Part shown: piece by piece, positions 26,030 through 35,894 of the stretch
Layout of the letters: each line of letters starts with the position of its first letter
Numbering within the stretch: the stretch's first letter is position 1
Source of the DNA: Kluyvera sichuanensis
Lineage (GTDB): Bacteria > Pseudomonadota > Gammaproteobacteria > Enterobacterales > Enterobacteriaceae
Direction of reading: 5' to 3'
Length of the DNA: 64,000 bases
NCBI RefSeq assembly: GCF_014218705.1
Contig: NZ_JABBJF010000006.1
Location: 124,001 to 188,000 of the forward strand
Position numbers and translations under genes: made by a program
Notes under the pieces: model-generated
What the model saw: the letters and a program-made list of their open reading frames with translations, nothing else
What the model was told of the DNA's origin: nothing
Database searches by the model: none

Positions 26030-26971
26030 ATGACGCTGCATGAGACGAAGTCCGCGCCGCTAAAGCAAGCCGCTTCGCCTGACGCGACCGGCTGGCTGAC
26101 GGCTAAACGCAAGCGGGCGCTGATTCCGTGGCTGTTCCTGGCACCCGCGCTGATTATTTTTAGCTGGTTTAAGTTCATCCCGATGATTCAGGGTTTGGTG
26201 ATGAGCTTTTACAAGGTCAACTTTAATCAGCCGGACGAGTGGGTCGGGTTCGACAACTTTACCCGCGCCTTTGCTGACGTGGAACTGCACGCGGCGGTGG
26301 TGAATACGCTGCTGTACGTGGTGGTGACGATGTTTGCCGCCGCAATACTTGCGTTCTTCCTCGCCATGCTGCTGGAAGGCCCGGCGCGCCATCTGCGCTT
26401 TATTCGTACCGCGATTTTCTTACCGGCGGTAACCAGTGCGGCGATCGTCGCCGAGATGTGGCGCATTCTGTTCAACCCAACGCCGAACGGCGTGGTGAAC
26501 CACATTCTCAGCTGGTTTGGCGTGGCGGATCAGGGGTTCCTTGCCAGCTCCGATCAGGCGCTGGGGGTCATCATGCTGCTGCATATCTGGAAAGCGGTGC
26601 CCTACAACATGGTGATTTTTATCGCCGGTCTGGCGGGTATCAGCCGTGACCTGTACGACGCGTCGAACGTTGATGGCGCCAACTGGTGGAACCGTCTGCG
26701 CTACGTGACGCTGCCTGGGATGATCCCGGCGCTGTCAGTGGTGTTGATGCTCTCCTTTATTCGTGGCTTCCGCGTGTTTGCCGAGGTGTATGCCACCACC
26801 GGCGGCGGGCCATCTAACGCCACGGAAATGGTCATGACCCATATCTATAAGCTGGGCTTTGAACAGTTTGACTACGGCTACGCCTCGGCGGTGTCGTTCC
26901 TGCTGTTCACCTTCACCGTTATCTTAACCATTTGTCATTTGACGCTGAAAAAACGTATCGCACGTTACTAA
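26030..26971 (+). CDS. Sugar ABC transporter permease 1 (MalF/UgpA type)
   Basis: 313 residues with about six transmembrane helices. The coupling (EAA) loop that contacts the ATPase reads YDASNVDGANWWNRLRYVTLPGMIPAL (about 210-236), the usual form of CUT1 permeases. The N-terminal 30 residues are cytosolic and polar. It starts 13 bp after the binding protein, with GAGGGAG upstream, and its stop lies in the ribosome binding site of the next permease gene. Confidence 0.92.
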   Translation: MTLHETKSAPLKQAASPDATGWLTAKRKRALIPWLFLAPALIIFSWFKFIPMIQGLVMSFYKVNFNQPDEWVGFDNFTRAFADVELHAAVVNTLLYVVVTMFAAAILAFFLAMLLEGPARHLRFIRTAIFLPAVTSAAIVAEMWRILFNPTPNGVVNHILSWFGVADQGFLASSDQALGVIMLLHIWKAVPYNMVIFIAGLAGISRDLYDASNVDGANWWNRLRYVTLPGMIPALSVVLMLSFIRGFRVFAEVYATTGGGPSNATEMVMTHIYKLGFEQFDYGYASAVSFLLFTFTVILTICHLTLKKRIARY

Positions 26972-26980
26972 GGAGCCGTG

Positions 26981-27820
26981 ATGTTGAGTAAACGTTGGGA
27001 TACCGTTGGGCGCTGGTGCATCTACGCGCTGCTGCTGATTGTCTTCGTCGGGCCGTTCTGGGGCATTGTGGCTACCGCCTTTAGCGGCGCGCCGGTCAAG
27101 CCGGGCGAACTGCTGGCCTGGCCGAATCAGTTCTCGTTTGAAAACTTCATCTTCGCGTGGATGGATATCGGCGTCTGGCAGTATCTGCTGAACTCCATTC
27201 TGGTGGTGTTCTTCGGCACCATCCTGCAGGTGTCGGTCAGCGCGCTGGCGGCCTATGCTCTGGCCCGTAAGAAGTTTCGCGGCGTGGCGCTGGTCAGCCT
27301 GGTGATTTTATCCACCATGATGCTGCCGGAAGAGGTTATCGCCATTCCGCTGTACATGATAATCAACTGGCGACTGCCGTTTATCGATGCGTCGCTGTAC
27401 AACAGCTACCTCGGGATGATTTTACCGGTGGTGGGCTGGGCCTTCTCCATCTTCGTGCTGACCGAGTTTATGTCGGCCATTCCGAAAGAGCTGGAAGAAG
27501 CGGCGCGTATTGATGGCGCGAATGAGTGGCAGATTTTCTTCCACGTCATTCTGCCGCTGGTGAAACCAGCGCTGGGGACGGTAGTGACCTTCGGCTTCAT
27601 TATGATTTGGGACCAGTACCTGCTGCCGCTGATTGTGGTGAACCAGGACAGCCTGAACACCATTCCGGTGATCCTCGGCACGCTGCGTACCGATGAGAGC
27701 ATCACGCCGAACATCTTTATCGCCATTACGCTACTGGCGATGCTGCCAAGCATCATCGTCTATCTGGGTCTGCAAAAACATTTCAACCGCGGGATCATGT
27801 CCGGCGCGGTCAAAGGATAA
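26981..27820 (+). CDS. Sugar ABC transporter permease 2 (MalG/UgpE type)
   Basis: 279 residues, six transmembrane helices, with the EAA loop LEEAARIDGANEWQIFFHVILPLVKPAL. It pairs with the preceding permease to form the membrane channel. A GTG directly before (26978) is too near the AAGGAG (26970-26975); the ATG at 26981 has better spacing. The C-terminus FNRGIMSGAVKG is typical of MalG-type subunits. Confidence 0.92.
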   Translation: MLSKRWDTVGRWCIYALLLIVFVGPFWGIVATAFSGAPVKPGELLAWPNQFSFENFIFAWMDIGVWQYLLNSILVVFFGTILQVSVSALAAYALARKKFRGVALVSLVILSTMMLPEEVIAIPLYMIINWRLPFIDASLYNSYLGMILPVVGWAFSIFVLTEFMSAIPKELEEAARIDGANEWQIFFHVILPLVKPALGTVVTFGFIMIWDQYLLPLIVVNQDSLNTIPVILGTLRTDESITPNIFIAITLLAMLPSIIVYLGLQKHFNRGIMSGAVKG

Positions 27821-27830
27821 GGGGTTACCG

Positions 27831-28925
27831 ATGGGATCTGTTGTATTAAATAGCGTGCGCAAATCATACGGTGATGCTCACGTCATTAAAGATGTGTCGC
27901 TGACTATCCCTGACGGCGAGTTCTGCGTGCTGGTGGGGCCGAGCGGCTGCGGGAAATCGACGCTGCTGCGGATGATTGCCGGTCTGGAAGAGATTTCCGC
28001 CGGGGAAGTGCACATCAACGAACGTGATGTCACCGAGGTTGAACCGAAGCTGCGCGATATCGCCATGGTGTTCCAGAGCTATGCGCTCTATCCGCAGATG
28101 ACGGTGCGCGAAAACATGGGCTTTGCGCTGAAGATGGCGCGGTTGCCGAAAACGGAAATCAAACAGAAAGTTGATGAAGCGGCGGCGCTGCTCGGGCTCG
28201 AGCCGCTGCTGGAGCGTCTGCCAAAAGATCTCTCCGGTGGTCAGCGTCAGCGCGTGGCGATGGGGCGCGCCATCGTACGTAAGCCGCAGGTGTTCCTGTT
28301 CGATGAACCGCTGTCGAACCTCGACGCCAAGCTGCGTACCCAGGTGCGCGGTGAAATTCGCGAGCTGCACCGTCGTCTGAAAACCACCTCGGTGTACGTC
28401 ACCCACGACCAGATTGAAGCGATGACCATGGGGCAGATGATCGTGGTCCTGCGTGACGGTCGCATTGAGCAGGCGGGCACGCCGCTGGAGCTGTACGACC
28501 AGCCGGCCAACCTGTTCGTTGCCGGGTTTATCGGCTCGCCGGAAATTAACCAATTGAAGGGGGAGGTGGTGCTCAGCGGAAATAGCACCAGCCTGCGCCT
28601 GAAAGATGGATCGCTGCTGGCGCTGCCGGTAGGGCTACAGGTGACCGACGGCCAGCAGGTGGTGTACGCCATTCGTCCGGAACAGGTCAACGTGGTACAC
28701 GAAGCCCGCGACGATGCGCTGGCGGCGAAGGTCACGGCGGTGGAGAACACCGGGTCGGATATGCAGCTGTTCTGCGATACCGGCGGTGGGGCATTTACCT
28801 CGGTGTTTAAGCAGCGTCTGGCGGTGAAAGAGGGTGACACTATCTGGCTGCAGCCGAAGCTCTCCGGCGTGCATCTGTTCGATGCGCAAAGCGGTCTGCG
28901 CATAGCCTGCCAGGAGGGTCAATAA
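27831..28925 (+). CDS. Sugar ABC transporter ATPase (MalK/UgpC type)
   Basis: 364 residues. Walker A GPSGCGKSTLLRMIAG, Q-loop VFQSYALYP, ABC signature LSGGQRQRVAMGRAI, Walker B VFLFDEPLSNLD and switch His in VTHDQIEAMTM are all intact. After residue 235 comes the TOBE/OB-fold regulatory domain of the CUT1 class. The start at 27831 gives the standard N-terminus; the frame is open further upstream inside the permease gene. It powers oligosaccharide import. Confidence 0.94.
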   Translation: MGSVVLNSVRKSYGDAHVIKDVSLTIPDGEFCVLVGPSGCGKSTLLRMIAGLEEISAGEVHINERDVTEVEPKLRDIAMVFQSYALYPQMTVRENMGFALKMARLPKTEIKQKVDEAAALLGLEPLLERLPKDLSGGQRQRVAMGRAIVRKPQVFLFDEPLSNLDAKLRTQVRGEIRELHRRLKTTSVYVTHDQIEAMTMGQMIVVLRDGRIEQAGTPLELYDQPANLFVAGFIGSPEINQLKGEVVLSGNSTSLRLKDGSLLALPVGLQVTDGQQVVYAIRPEQVNVVHEARDDALAAKVTAVENTGSDMQLFCDTGGGAFTSVFKQRLAVKEGDTIWLQPKLSGVHLFDAQSGLRIACQEGQ

Positions 28926-28926
28926 G

Positions 28927-30075
28927 GTGGCGATGAAGCTGTACACCCTTGATGAAACCTGTCTGGAAAATGCCCGCGCGGGCCTCAAGCAGCCGTTCTC
29001 GCCGCTGCAACTGGCCTTGAGCAAGCTGGTGGCTGAGGCGGATACGCTTAAGCGCGAGCCGCCGGAAAGCGTAGTGCATAAGAAACTACGCCCGGCGAGC
29101 GGCGACGCGCACGATTACTACAGCCTGGGTACCTACTGGTGGCCCAACCCGCGGCGGCCCAACGGGCTGCCCTACATTCGCCGCGACGGGCATATCAACC
29201 CGCAGTGCGAAAATAACGATACCGACACCTCGCGCATTATCCGCATGTGCGAGCGCTGCCTGACGCTGGGGCTGGCATGGTACTTCACCGGTCAGCGCCA
29301 GTACGCGCAGGCGGCAGCGGTGCAGATCCGCTGCTGGTTCCTCGATGGCGACACGCGCATGAACCCGCATCTGAACTACGGCCAGGCGATCCCCGGCGTG
29401 GTCTCCGGGCGCGGAACCGGGCTTATCGACACCCGCCTGCTGTGGATGGTGGTCGATACTATCGGGTTGATTAACACCGCCAGCGTGCTGGATACCGACG
29501 ATATCATCGGCCTGCACCAGTGGTTCCGCGATTTTAACCACTGGATGTACTACAGCGATATCGGCCACTCCGAATACGTCTGGCACAATAACCACGGCAC
29601 CTGGTACGACGCCCAGCGCGCAGTCAATGCGCTGTTCTACGGCGATAAGGGGCTGGTGGCGCGGATTATTGAGCAGGGGATCACCCAGCGTATGGCGGCG
29701 CAGATTGATCAGGACGGCAAACAGACGATGGAGCTGGAGCGTACCATTCCGTTCCACTACTCGCTGTTCAACCTTGAGGCGCATTTGCTGCTCAACCGTT
29801 ACGCCGAGCACGTCGAGTTCGATCGCTGGAACCACATTCGCGACGGACGCGGAGTGAAGCAGGGGATTGATTACCTGGTGCCGTTTATCCGCGAACCGGA
29901 TCTGTGGCCGTATAGCGATTTGCAGGGCATTGTCTGGGATAGCGCGCTGCGGGTGCTGCTGCAGACGCAGCGCGGGTATGCGAAGCAGTCGCTGAGCTAT
30001 CGGGACGTGCTGAAGTGCTTGCCGCAGGAGACGCTGCAGTTAAAAGAGCAGCTGATGTGGTGCCCGGGATTGTAG
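28927..30075 (+). CDS. Cytoplasmic alginate-lyase-superfamily enzyme
   Basis: 382 residues, PF05426 toroid, without a signal peptide, so it should act on imported oligomers. It shares its motifs with the periplasmic enzyme at 22957: HDYYSLGTYWWPNP, IPGVVSGRGTGLIDTR, catalytic NNH at 221-223 and MELERTIPFHYSLFNL (268-283). The similarity suggests an old duplication followed by loss or gain of the export signal. Last gene of the ABC operon, one base after the ATPase stop. The start is GTG 28927 (GGAGG nine bases upstream) or ATG 28933 (AAGGTGG before it). Confidence 0.85.
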   Translation: MAMKLYTLDETCLENARAGLKQPFSPLQLALSKLVAEADTLKREPPESVVHKKLRPASGDAHDYYSLGTYWWPNPRRPNGLPYIRRDGHINPQCENNDTDTSRIIRMCERCLTLGLAWYFTGQRQYAQAAAVQIRCWFLDGDTRMNPHLNYGQAIPGVVSGRGTGLIDTRLLWMVVDTIGLINTASVLDTDDIIGLHQWFRDFNHWMYYSDIGHSEYVWHNNHGTWYDAQRAVNALFYGDKGLVARIIEQGITQRMAAQIDQDGKQTMELERTIPFHYSLFNLEAHLLLNRYAEHVEFDRWNHIRDGRGVKQGIDYLVPFIREPDLWPYSDLQGIVWDSALRVLLQTQRGYAKQSLSYRDVLKCLPQETLQLKEQLMWCPGL

Positions 30076-30083
30076 AAGAGCGT

Positions 30084-30157
30084 CCCCCGGCGGCGCTGCG
30101 TTTGGCCGGGCTACCCAACATGTAGCCCGGACGAGGCGCCTGCGCCGACTCCGGGAA
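30084..30157. repeat. Pair of inverted REP elements (BIME)
   Basis: CCCCCGGCGGCGCTGCG..CCGGGCTAC and GTAGCCCGGACGAGG..CGACTCCGGGA in opposite orientation between convergent genes. It closes the lyase/ABC block. Confidence 0.85.
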
Positions 30158-30173
30158 GGCACAATTTACCGAT

Positions 30174-30518
30174 TTACACCGCGGCGATAATCTTAATCTC
30201 AACCTTATATTTCGGGTTCATCAGCTTCGCCTGCACGGTGCAACGCACCGGCGCGTGACCGGCGACTACCCACGCATCCCACGCTTTGTTCATGGCGGCG
30301 AAATCGTCGCCGTCCGGCAGGAAAATGGTGGCGTCGAGAATGCGCGACTTATTGCTGCCCTGTTTTTCCAGCACTGCATCAATCTGCGCCAGCGTATTTG
30401 CCGTTTGCTCAAACGCATCGGCGTCCAGGTTTGCCGGTACGCCAGTGTAGTACAGCGTATTGTTATGAATAACGACATCAGACCAACGGGCTTCGGCATC
30501 AATACGTACAATTGTCAT
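30174..30518 (-). CDS. yoaB: RidA-family protein YoaB
   Basis: 114 residues, nearly identical to E. coli YoaB. The RidA (YjgF/YER057c/UK114) fold has the C-terminal Arg in GHAPVRCTVQAKLMNPKYKVEIKI that in active members binds the carboxylate of imine/enamine intermediates. RidA proteins hydrolyse reactive enamines made by PLP enzymes; YoaB's own substrate is unproven. Divergent from yoaA. The first conserved gene after the accessory lyase block. Confidence 0.94.
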   Translation of the reverse strand: MTIVRIDAEARWSDVVIHNNTLYYTGVPANLDADAFEQTANTLAQIDAVLEKQGSNKSRILDATIFLPDGDDFAAMNKAWDAWVVAGHAPVRCTVQAKLMNPKYKVEIKIIAAV

Positions 30519-30645
30519 TTCATTTTCCTTTTAACATCACGTAAACGCGCTAAGACTGCCACATTGTCGACGCCGCGTCACGACTTCGGCTGGCATAAGC
30601 GAGGTTCGCCTGACATAATCACTGGGAATTTTTCCAGGGGGTAAC

Positions 30646-32556
30646 GTGACGGACGATTTTGCAGAAGATGGCCAGCTTGCGCAGGCGATAACCGGCTTTA
30701 AACCGCGTGAACCGCAGCGTCAGATGGCGCACGCCGTCGCGAAGGCGATTGATAACGGCCAGCCGCTGGTGGTGGAAGCGGGGACCGGGACCGGGAAAAC
30801 CTACGCCTACCTGGCGCCCGCGCTGCGCTCCGGGAAAAAAACCATTATCTCTACCGGCTCGAAGGCATTGCAGGATCAGCTCTACAGCCGTGACCTGCCG
30901 ACCGTCGCCACCGCGCTGACCTTTACCGGCAAGCTGGCACTGCTGAAAGGGCGCTCAAACTACCTTTGCCTCGAACGTTTAGAGCAGCAGGCGATGGCGG
31001 GCGGCGACCTGCCGGTGCAAACTCTCAGCGACGTCATTTTGCTGCGCAGCTGGGCTAACCAGACCGTAGACGGTGACATCAGCACCTGCGTCAGCGTGGC
31101 GGAAGATTCCCAGGCCTGGCCGCTGGTCACCAGCACCAACGATAACTGTCTGGGCAGCGACTGCCCGCAGTATCAGGACTGCTTCGTGGTGAAGGCGCGT
31201 AAAAAGGCGATGGATGCCGACGTGGTGGTGGTCAACCATCACCTGTTCCTTGCCGACATGGTGGTGAAAGAGAGCGGCTTTGGCGAGCTTATCCCCGAGG
31301 CCGACGTGATGATCTTCGATGAAGCCCATCAGCTGCCGGATATCGCCAGCCAGTACTTTGGTCAGTCGCTCTCCAGCCGCCAGTTGCTGGACCTTGCCAA
31401 AGACGTGGTCATTGCCTATCGCACCGAACTGAAAGATACCCAGCAACTGCAAAAGTGCGCCGACCGTCTGGCGCAGGCCACCCAGGATTTCCGCCTGCAG
31501 GTGGGCGACCCCGGCTACCGTGGCAACCTGCGTGAACTGCTGGCGGAAACTGCCGTGCAGCGCTCGCTGCTGCTGCTCGATGATGCTCTGGAACTCTGCT
31601 ACGACGTGGCGAAGCTGTCGCTTGGCCGCTCTGCTTTGCTGGATGCCGCTTTCGAACGCGCAACCCTGTATCGCGCGCGCTTAAAGCGCCTTAAAGAGAT
31701 CAACAAGCCTGGTTACAGCTACTGGTATGAATGCAACTCGCGCCACTTTACCCTGGCGCTGACGCCGCTCACCGTGGCGGATAAATTCAAAGAGGTGATG
31801 GCGGCCAAACCGGGCAGCTGGATCTTTACCTCCGCGACGCTGTCGGTCAACGACGACCTGCACCACTTTACCGAACGCCTCGGCATTGAAGCGGCGGAAT
31901 CGCTGCTGCTGCCAAGCCCGTTTGACTACGCCACCCAGGCGCTGTTGTGCGTGCCGCGCAACCTGCCGTTGCCGAATCAGCCGGGGGCCGCACGCCACCT
32001 GGCGGCGATGCTGAAACCGCTTATTGAGGCTAACGACGGGCGCTGCTTTATGCTCTGCACCTCACACGCCATGATGCGCGACCTCGCCGAACAGTTCCGC
32101 GCCACCATGACGCTGCCGGTACTGCTACAGGGGGAGACCAGCAAAGGCCAGCTGCTTCAGCAATTTGTTAGCGCTGGTAACGCTCTGTTGGTGGCGACCA
32201 GCAGCTTCTGGGAAGGGGTCGACGTGCGCGGCGATGCGCTGTCATTGGTGATCATCGACAAACTGCCGTTCACCTCACCGGATGACCCGCTGCTGAAAGC
32301 GCGCATGGAAGACTGCCGTCTGCGCGGCGGCGATCCGTTTGAAGAGGTACAGCTGCCGGATGCGGTGATTACCCTCAAGCAGGGCGTTGGCCGACTGATT
32401 CGTGACGTTGACGATCGCGGGGTGCTGGTGATTTGCGACAACCGTCTGGTGATGCGCCCCTACGGCGCGACCTTCCTCGCCAGCCTGCCGCCGGCACCGC
32501 GCACCCGTGATATTCGACGGGCGACGCGTTTCCTGGCGCTGTCATCAACGCGGTAA
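30646..32556 (+). CDS. yoaA: DinG/XPD-type ATP-dependent helicase YoaA
   Basis: 636 residues, superfamily 2 iron-sulfur helicase. Walker A is VEAGTGTGKTYAYL, the DEAH box MIFDEAHQLPD, and motif VI GVGRLIRDVDDRG. Clustered cysteines between the first motifs (YLCLERLE, NDNCLGSDCPQYQDCF) fit the Fe-S domain. YoaA works with the HolC (chi) subunit of DNA polymerase III in repair of replication forks in E. coli. The start is the GTG at 30646 after CCAGGGGG. Followed by tsaB. Confidence 0.95.
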   Translation: MTDDFAEDGQLAQAITGFKPREPQRQMAHAVAKAIDNGQPLVVEAGTGTGKTYAYLAPALRSGKKTIISTGSKALQDQLYSRDLPTVATALTFTGKLALLKGRSNYLCLERLEQQAMAGGDLPVQTLSDVILLRSWANQTVDGDISTCVSVAEDSQAWPLVTSTNDNCLGSDCPQYQDCFVVKARKKAMDADVVVVNHHLFLADMVVKESGFGELIPEADVMIFDEAHQLPDIASQYFGQSLSSRQLLDLAKDVVIAYRTELKDTQQLQKCADRLAQATQDFRLQVGDPGYRGNLRELLAETAVQRSLLLLDDALELCYDVAKLSLGRSALLDAAFERATLYRARLKRLKEINKPGYSYWYECNSRHFTLALTPLTVADKFKEVMAAKPGSWIFTSATLSVNDDLHHFTERLGIEAAESLLLPSPFDYATQALLCVPRNLPLPNQPGAARHLAAMLKPLIEANDGRCFMLCTSHAMMRDLAEQFRATMTLPVLLQGETSKGQLLQQFVSAGNALLVATSSFWEGVDVRGDALSLVIIDKLPFTSPDDPLLKARMEDCRLRGGDPFEEVQLPDAVITLKQGVGRLIRDVDDRGVLVICDNRLVMRPYGATFLASLPPAPRTRDIRRATRFLALSSTR

Positions 32557-32614
32557 TACAGAGCAAAGTGTGATAAGATGCGCGCCATTTTGTTGATCGA
32601 GAGCGCGACTAACC

Positions 32615-33310
32615 ATGCGAATTCTGGCTATCGATACTGCCACGGAAGCCTGCTCGGCTGCTCTGTGGAATGATGGCAACACCAGTGCCCACTTCGAGCT
32701 TTGTCCTCGGGAACACACCCAACGTATCCTGCCTATCGTGCAGGATATCCTCACTCAAGGCGGCGTAAGCCTGACCGACCTCGACGCGCTGGCGTTCGGC
32801 CGTGGGCCGGGCAGCTTCACCGGCGTGCGTATCGGCATTGGTATTGCGCAAGGGCTGGCGCTGGGCGCGGAACTGCCGATGATCGGCGTATCGACCCTCG
32901 TCACCATGGCGCAGGGCGCCTGGCGTAAGCAGGGCGCTACCCGCGTGCTGGCGGCTATCGACGCCCGTATGGGTGAAGTTTACTGGGCTGAATATCAGCG
33001 TGATGAAAACGGTATCTGGCACGGCGAAGAGAGCGAAGCGGTGCTGAAACCGGAAGCGGTGCAACAGCGTCTGGCTGAACTCAGCGGTGAATGGGCGACC
33101 GTGGGCACCGGTTGGGCCGCATGGCCTGATATGGCACAGGGCGCGAACGTCACGCTGGTCGATGGCAACGTGACGTTACCGGAAGCCGAAGACATGCTGC
33201 CGATCGCTTGCGCCATGCTGGAGCAGGGCAAAACCGTCGCCGTGGATAAAGCGGAGCCGGTTTATTTGCGTAACAATGTTGCGTGGAAGAAACTTCCTGG
33301 CCGCGAATGA
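32615..33310 (+). CDS. tsaB: tRNA t6A synthesis protein TsaB
   Basis: 231-residue ASKHA-fold pseudo-ATPase (YeaZ). N-terminal [18 protein letters not shown] and [21 protein letters not shown] are typical. It forms the TsaBDE complex that adds threonylcarbamoyl to A37 of ANN-decoding tRNAs and is essential in E. coli. Located between yoaA and yeaY as in relatives. Confidence 0.96.
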   Translation: MRILAIDTATEACSAALWNDGNTSAHFELCPREHTQRILPIVQDILTQGGVSLTDLDALAFGRGPGSFTGVRIGIGIAQGLALGAELPMIGVSTLVTMAQGAWRKQGATRVLAAIDARMGEVYWAEYQRDENGIWHGEESEAVLKPEAVQQRLAELSGEWATVGTGWAAWPDMAQGANVTLVDGNVTLPEAEDMLPIACAMLEQGKTVAVDKAEPVYLRNNVAWKKLPGRE

Positions 33311-33350
33311 ATCTCAGTAGGTAGAGAGCGTAAAAATCAGGAGCAGCATC

Positions 33351-33932
33351 ATGGCAGGTAAAAGTTTTCTCATTCGTGGAGCCGCCGTTGGGCTTATCGC
33401 CTTCGCGTTAAGCGGCTGCGTCAGCGTGCCGGATGCCATTCAGGGTAGTAGCCCAACGCCGCAGCAGGATCTGGTGCGGGTCATGGCGGCACCGCAGTTG
33501 TACGTAGGGCAGGAGGCTCGCTTTGGCGGCACCGTCGTCGGCATTGAAAATCAGCAGGGGAACACCCGTCTGGAAATCGCCACCGTCCCGCTTGATAGCG
33601 GCGCGCGCCCGATTCTGGGTGAAGCCTCGCGCGGACGTATCTATGCCGAGGTGAACGGTTTCCTTGACCCGGTTGACTTCCGTGGTCAACTCGTCACCGT
33701 GGTGGGGCCAATTGTTGGCGCAGTGGAAGGCAAAGTAGGCACTACCAAATATAACTTCCTGCAGATGAAAGTGACGGGTTACAAACGCTGGCATGTGGCT
33801 CAGCAGGTGGTTATGCCGCCGCAGCCTATCGACCCGTGGATGTTTGGTCCGCGCCCCTGGAATTACGGTTACGGCGGCTGGGGATGGTATAACAGCGGCC
33901 CCGCTGAAGTCCGGAACGTCGTAACTGAATAA
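33351..33932 (+). CDS. yeaY: Slp-family outer membrane lipoprotein YeaY
   Basis: 193 residues. The lipobox LSGC puts the lipidated Cys at 23, and the +2 residue is Val, so it should be sorted to the outer membrane. It belongs to the Slp family (starvation lipoproteins); the C-terminus is Trp/Gly/Tyr/Pro-rich ([21 protein letters not shown]). YeaY is sigma-E dependent in E. coli; its function is unknown. Followed by a good hairpin terminator. Confidence 0.92.
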   Translation: MAGKSFLIRGAAVGLIAFALSGCVSVPDAIQGSSPTPQQDLVRVMAAPQLYVGQEARFGGTVVGIENQQGNTRLEIATVPLDSGARPILGEASRGRIYAEVNGFLDPVDFRGQLVTVVGPIVGAVEGKVGTTKYNFLQMKVTGYKRWHVAQQVVMPPQPIDPWMFGPRPWNYGYGGWGWYNSGPAEVRNVVTE

Positions 33933-33957
33933 GATCTGATGTAAAGCAGACAAAAAA

Positions 33958-33986
33958 GAAACAGCGGCTAGCCCGCTGTTTCTTCG
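33958..33986 (+). terminator. Terminator of yeaY
   Basis: GAAACAGCGG (33958-33967) / CCGCTGTTTC (33973-33982), a perfect 10-bp stem with a 5-base loop. Confidence 0.85.
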
Positions 33987-34139
33987 TTGTAATGGATATA
34001 AAAAAAATAAAGAGTGACGCGCTTCGCAACCTTAATTCTGATTAATTCTTAAACTGGTACGCTGAGTTAATATAATGTTAATGAAAGTTTACCATTTGGG
34101 GTTGCGATGACGACGAATACGTATTTTAGAGGTGATGCT

Positions 34140-35825
34140 TTGAAAAAGGTTTGGCTCAACCGTTATCCTGCTGACGTCCCGGCAGAGATCAATCCTGACC
34201 GTTATCAATCCCTGGTGGAACTGTTCGAACACTCGGCAACGCGCTTTGCCGACCAGCCTGGCTTCGTCAACATGGGCGAAGTCATGACCTTCCGTAAGCT
34301 CGAAGAGCGCAGCCGCGCCTTTGCCGCTTATCTCCAGCACGGGCTGGGGCTCAAGCAGGGCGACCGCGTCGCGCTGATGATGCCTAACCTGCTGCAATAC
34401 CCGGTCGCCCTGTTTGGCATTCTGCGTGCCGGGATGATCGTGGTGAACGTTAACCCGTTGTACACCCCGCGCGAGCTGGAACATCAGCTGAACGACAGCG
34501 GCGCGCAGGCGATTGTTATCGTCTCCAACTTTGCCCATACCCTGGAAAAAGTGGTCGACAAAACCTCGGTTAAACACGTGATCCTGACCCGCATGGGCGA
34601 CCAGCTCTCCACGGCGAAAGGCACGCTGGTTAACTTCGTGGTCAAATACATCAAACGACTGGTGCCGAAATATCATCTGCCGGACGCCATTTCGTTCCGC
34701 AGCGCGCTGCATAACGGCTATCGCCTGCAGTACGTGAAGCCGGAAGTGAAGGCAGACGATATCGCCTTCCTGCAGTACACCGGGGGGACTACCGGCGTGG
34801 CGAAAGGGGCGATGCTGACTCACCGCAATATGCTGGCGAACCTCGAGCAGGTGAAAGCGACCTACGGGCCGCTGCTGCACGAAGGCAAAGAAGTGGTTAT
34901 TACCGCGTTGCCGCTGTACCACATTTTCGCGCTGACCATGAACTGCCTGCTGTTTATCGAACTGGGCGGTAAAAATATTCTGATCACCAACCCGCGTGAT
35001 ATTCCGGGGTTAGTGAAGGAGCTCGCAAAATACCCGTTCACCGCCATGACCGGGGTAAACACCCTGTTTAACGCGCTACTGAACAATAAAGAGTTCCAGC
35101 AGCTGGACTTCTCAACCCTGCATCTCTCCGCAGGCGGTGGGATGCCGGTGAACCACGCGGTGGCGGAACGCTGGGTGAAGCTGACCGGGCAGTATCTGCT
35201 GGAAGGCTATGGCCTGACCGAATGCGCGCCGCTGGTGAGCGTGAACCCGCACGATATCGACTACCACAGCGGCAGCATTGGCCTGCCGGTGCCGTCGACC
35301 GACGTGAAGCTGGTGGATGACGACGATAACGAAGTGCCAGCGGGCCAGCCCGGTGAGCTGTGCGTTAAAGGGCCGCAGGTGATGGAAGGCTACTGGCAGC
35401 GTCCTGATGCCACCGACGAAATCATCAAAGACGGCTGGCTGCACACCGGAGATATCGCGGTAATGGATGAAGAGGGCTTCCTGCGCATCGTCGACCGTAA
35501 AAAAGATATGATTCTGGTCTCCGGCTTCAACGTGTATCCGAACGAAATTGAAGACGTGGTGATGCAGCACACCGGCGTGCTGGAAGTGGCCGCCGTGGGC
35601 GTGCCGTCCGGCAACAGCGGTGAAGCGGTGAAAATTTTTGTGGTCAAGAAGGATGAAAGCCTCACTGAAGAGGCGTTGATTACCTTCTGCCGCCGCCAGC
35701 TTACCGGCTATAAAGTGCCGAAACTAGTTGAATTTCGTCAGGAATTACCGAAGTCGAACGTCGGTAAAATTTTAAGACGAGAATTACGTGACGAAGCCCG
35801 TGCCAAAGTGGACAATAAGGGATAA
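34140..35825 (+). CDS. fadD: Long-chain fatty-acid-CoA ligase
   Basis: 561 residues from the TTG at 34140, the start used in E. coli (AGAGGTGATGC upstream); an ATG 11 codons earlier also opens the frame. The AMP-binding P-loop reads [16 protein letters not shown], and the fatty-acyl-CoA synthetase motif [20 protein letters not shown] followed by VDRKKDMI. The enzyme activates exogenous long-chain fatty acids at the inner membrane, drawing them through FadL. It is repressed by FadR, encoded at 43297 in this window. Confidence 0.97.
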   Translation: MKKVWLNRYPADVPAEINPDRYQSLVELFEHSATRFADQPGFVNMGEVMTFRKLEERSRAFAAYLQHGLGLKQGDRVALMMPNLLQYPVALFGILRAGMIVVNVNPLYTPRELEHQLNDSGAQAIVIVSNFAHTLEKVVDKTSVKHVILTRMGDQLSTAKGTLVNFVVKYIKRLVPKYHLPDAISFRSALHNGYRLQYVKPEVKADDIAFLQYTGGTTGVAKGAMLTHRNMLANLEQVKATYGPLLHEGKEVVITALPLYHIFALTMNCLLFIELGGKNILITNPRDIPGLVKELAKYPFTAMTGVNTLFNALLNNKEFQQLDFSTLHLSAGGGMPVNHAVAERWVKLTGQYLLEGYGLTECAPLVSVNPHDIDYHSGSIGLPVPSTDVKLVDDDDNEVPAGQPGELCVKGPQVMEGYWQRPDATDEIIKDGWLHTGDIAVMDEEGFLRIVDRKKDMILVSGFNVYPNEIEDVVMQHTGVLEVAAVGVPSGNSGEAVKIFVVKKDESLTEEALITFCRRQLTGYKVPKLVEFRQELPKSNVGKILRRELRDEARAKVDNKG

Positions 35826-35844
35826 GTCACGAGTCATGATGCCA

Positions 35845-35871
35845 AACGCCAGCTCTGCTGGCGTTTTTTTT
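35845..35871 (+). terminator. fadD terminator whose T tract is the rnd U8 leader
   Basis: AACGCCAGC (35845-35853) / GCTGGCGTT (35857-35865) followed by exactly eight T (35864-35871). In E. coli a run of eight U before the rnd start is known to be required for rnd translation; the same run is here. Confidence 0.85.
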
Positions 35872-35894
35872 GGCGCTATCTAAGAGAGTACGAT

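Noticed and set aside
30084-30157. REP pair considered as an att or insertion-sequence end for the lyase block
   Set aside because: It is an ordinary BIME of the type found at five other places in this window; no target duplication or integrase gene is present.
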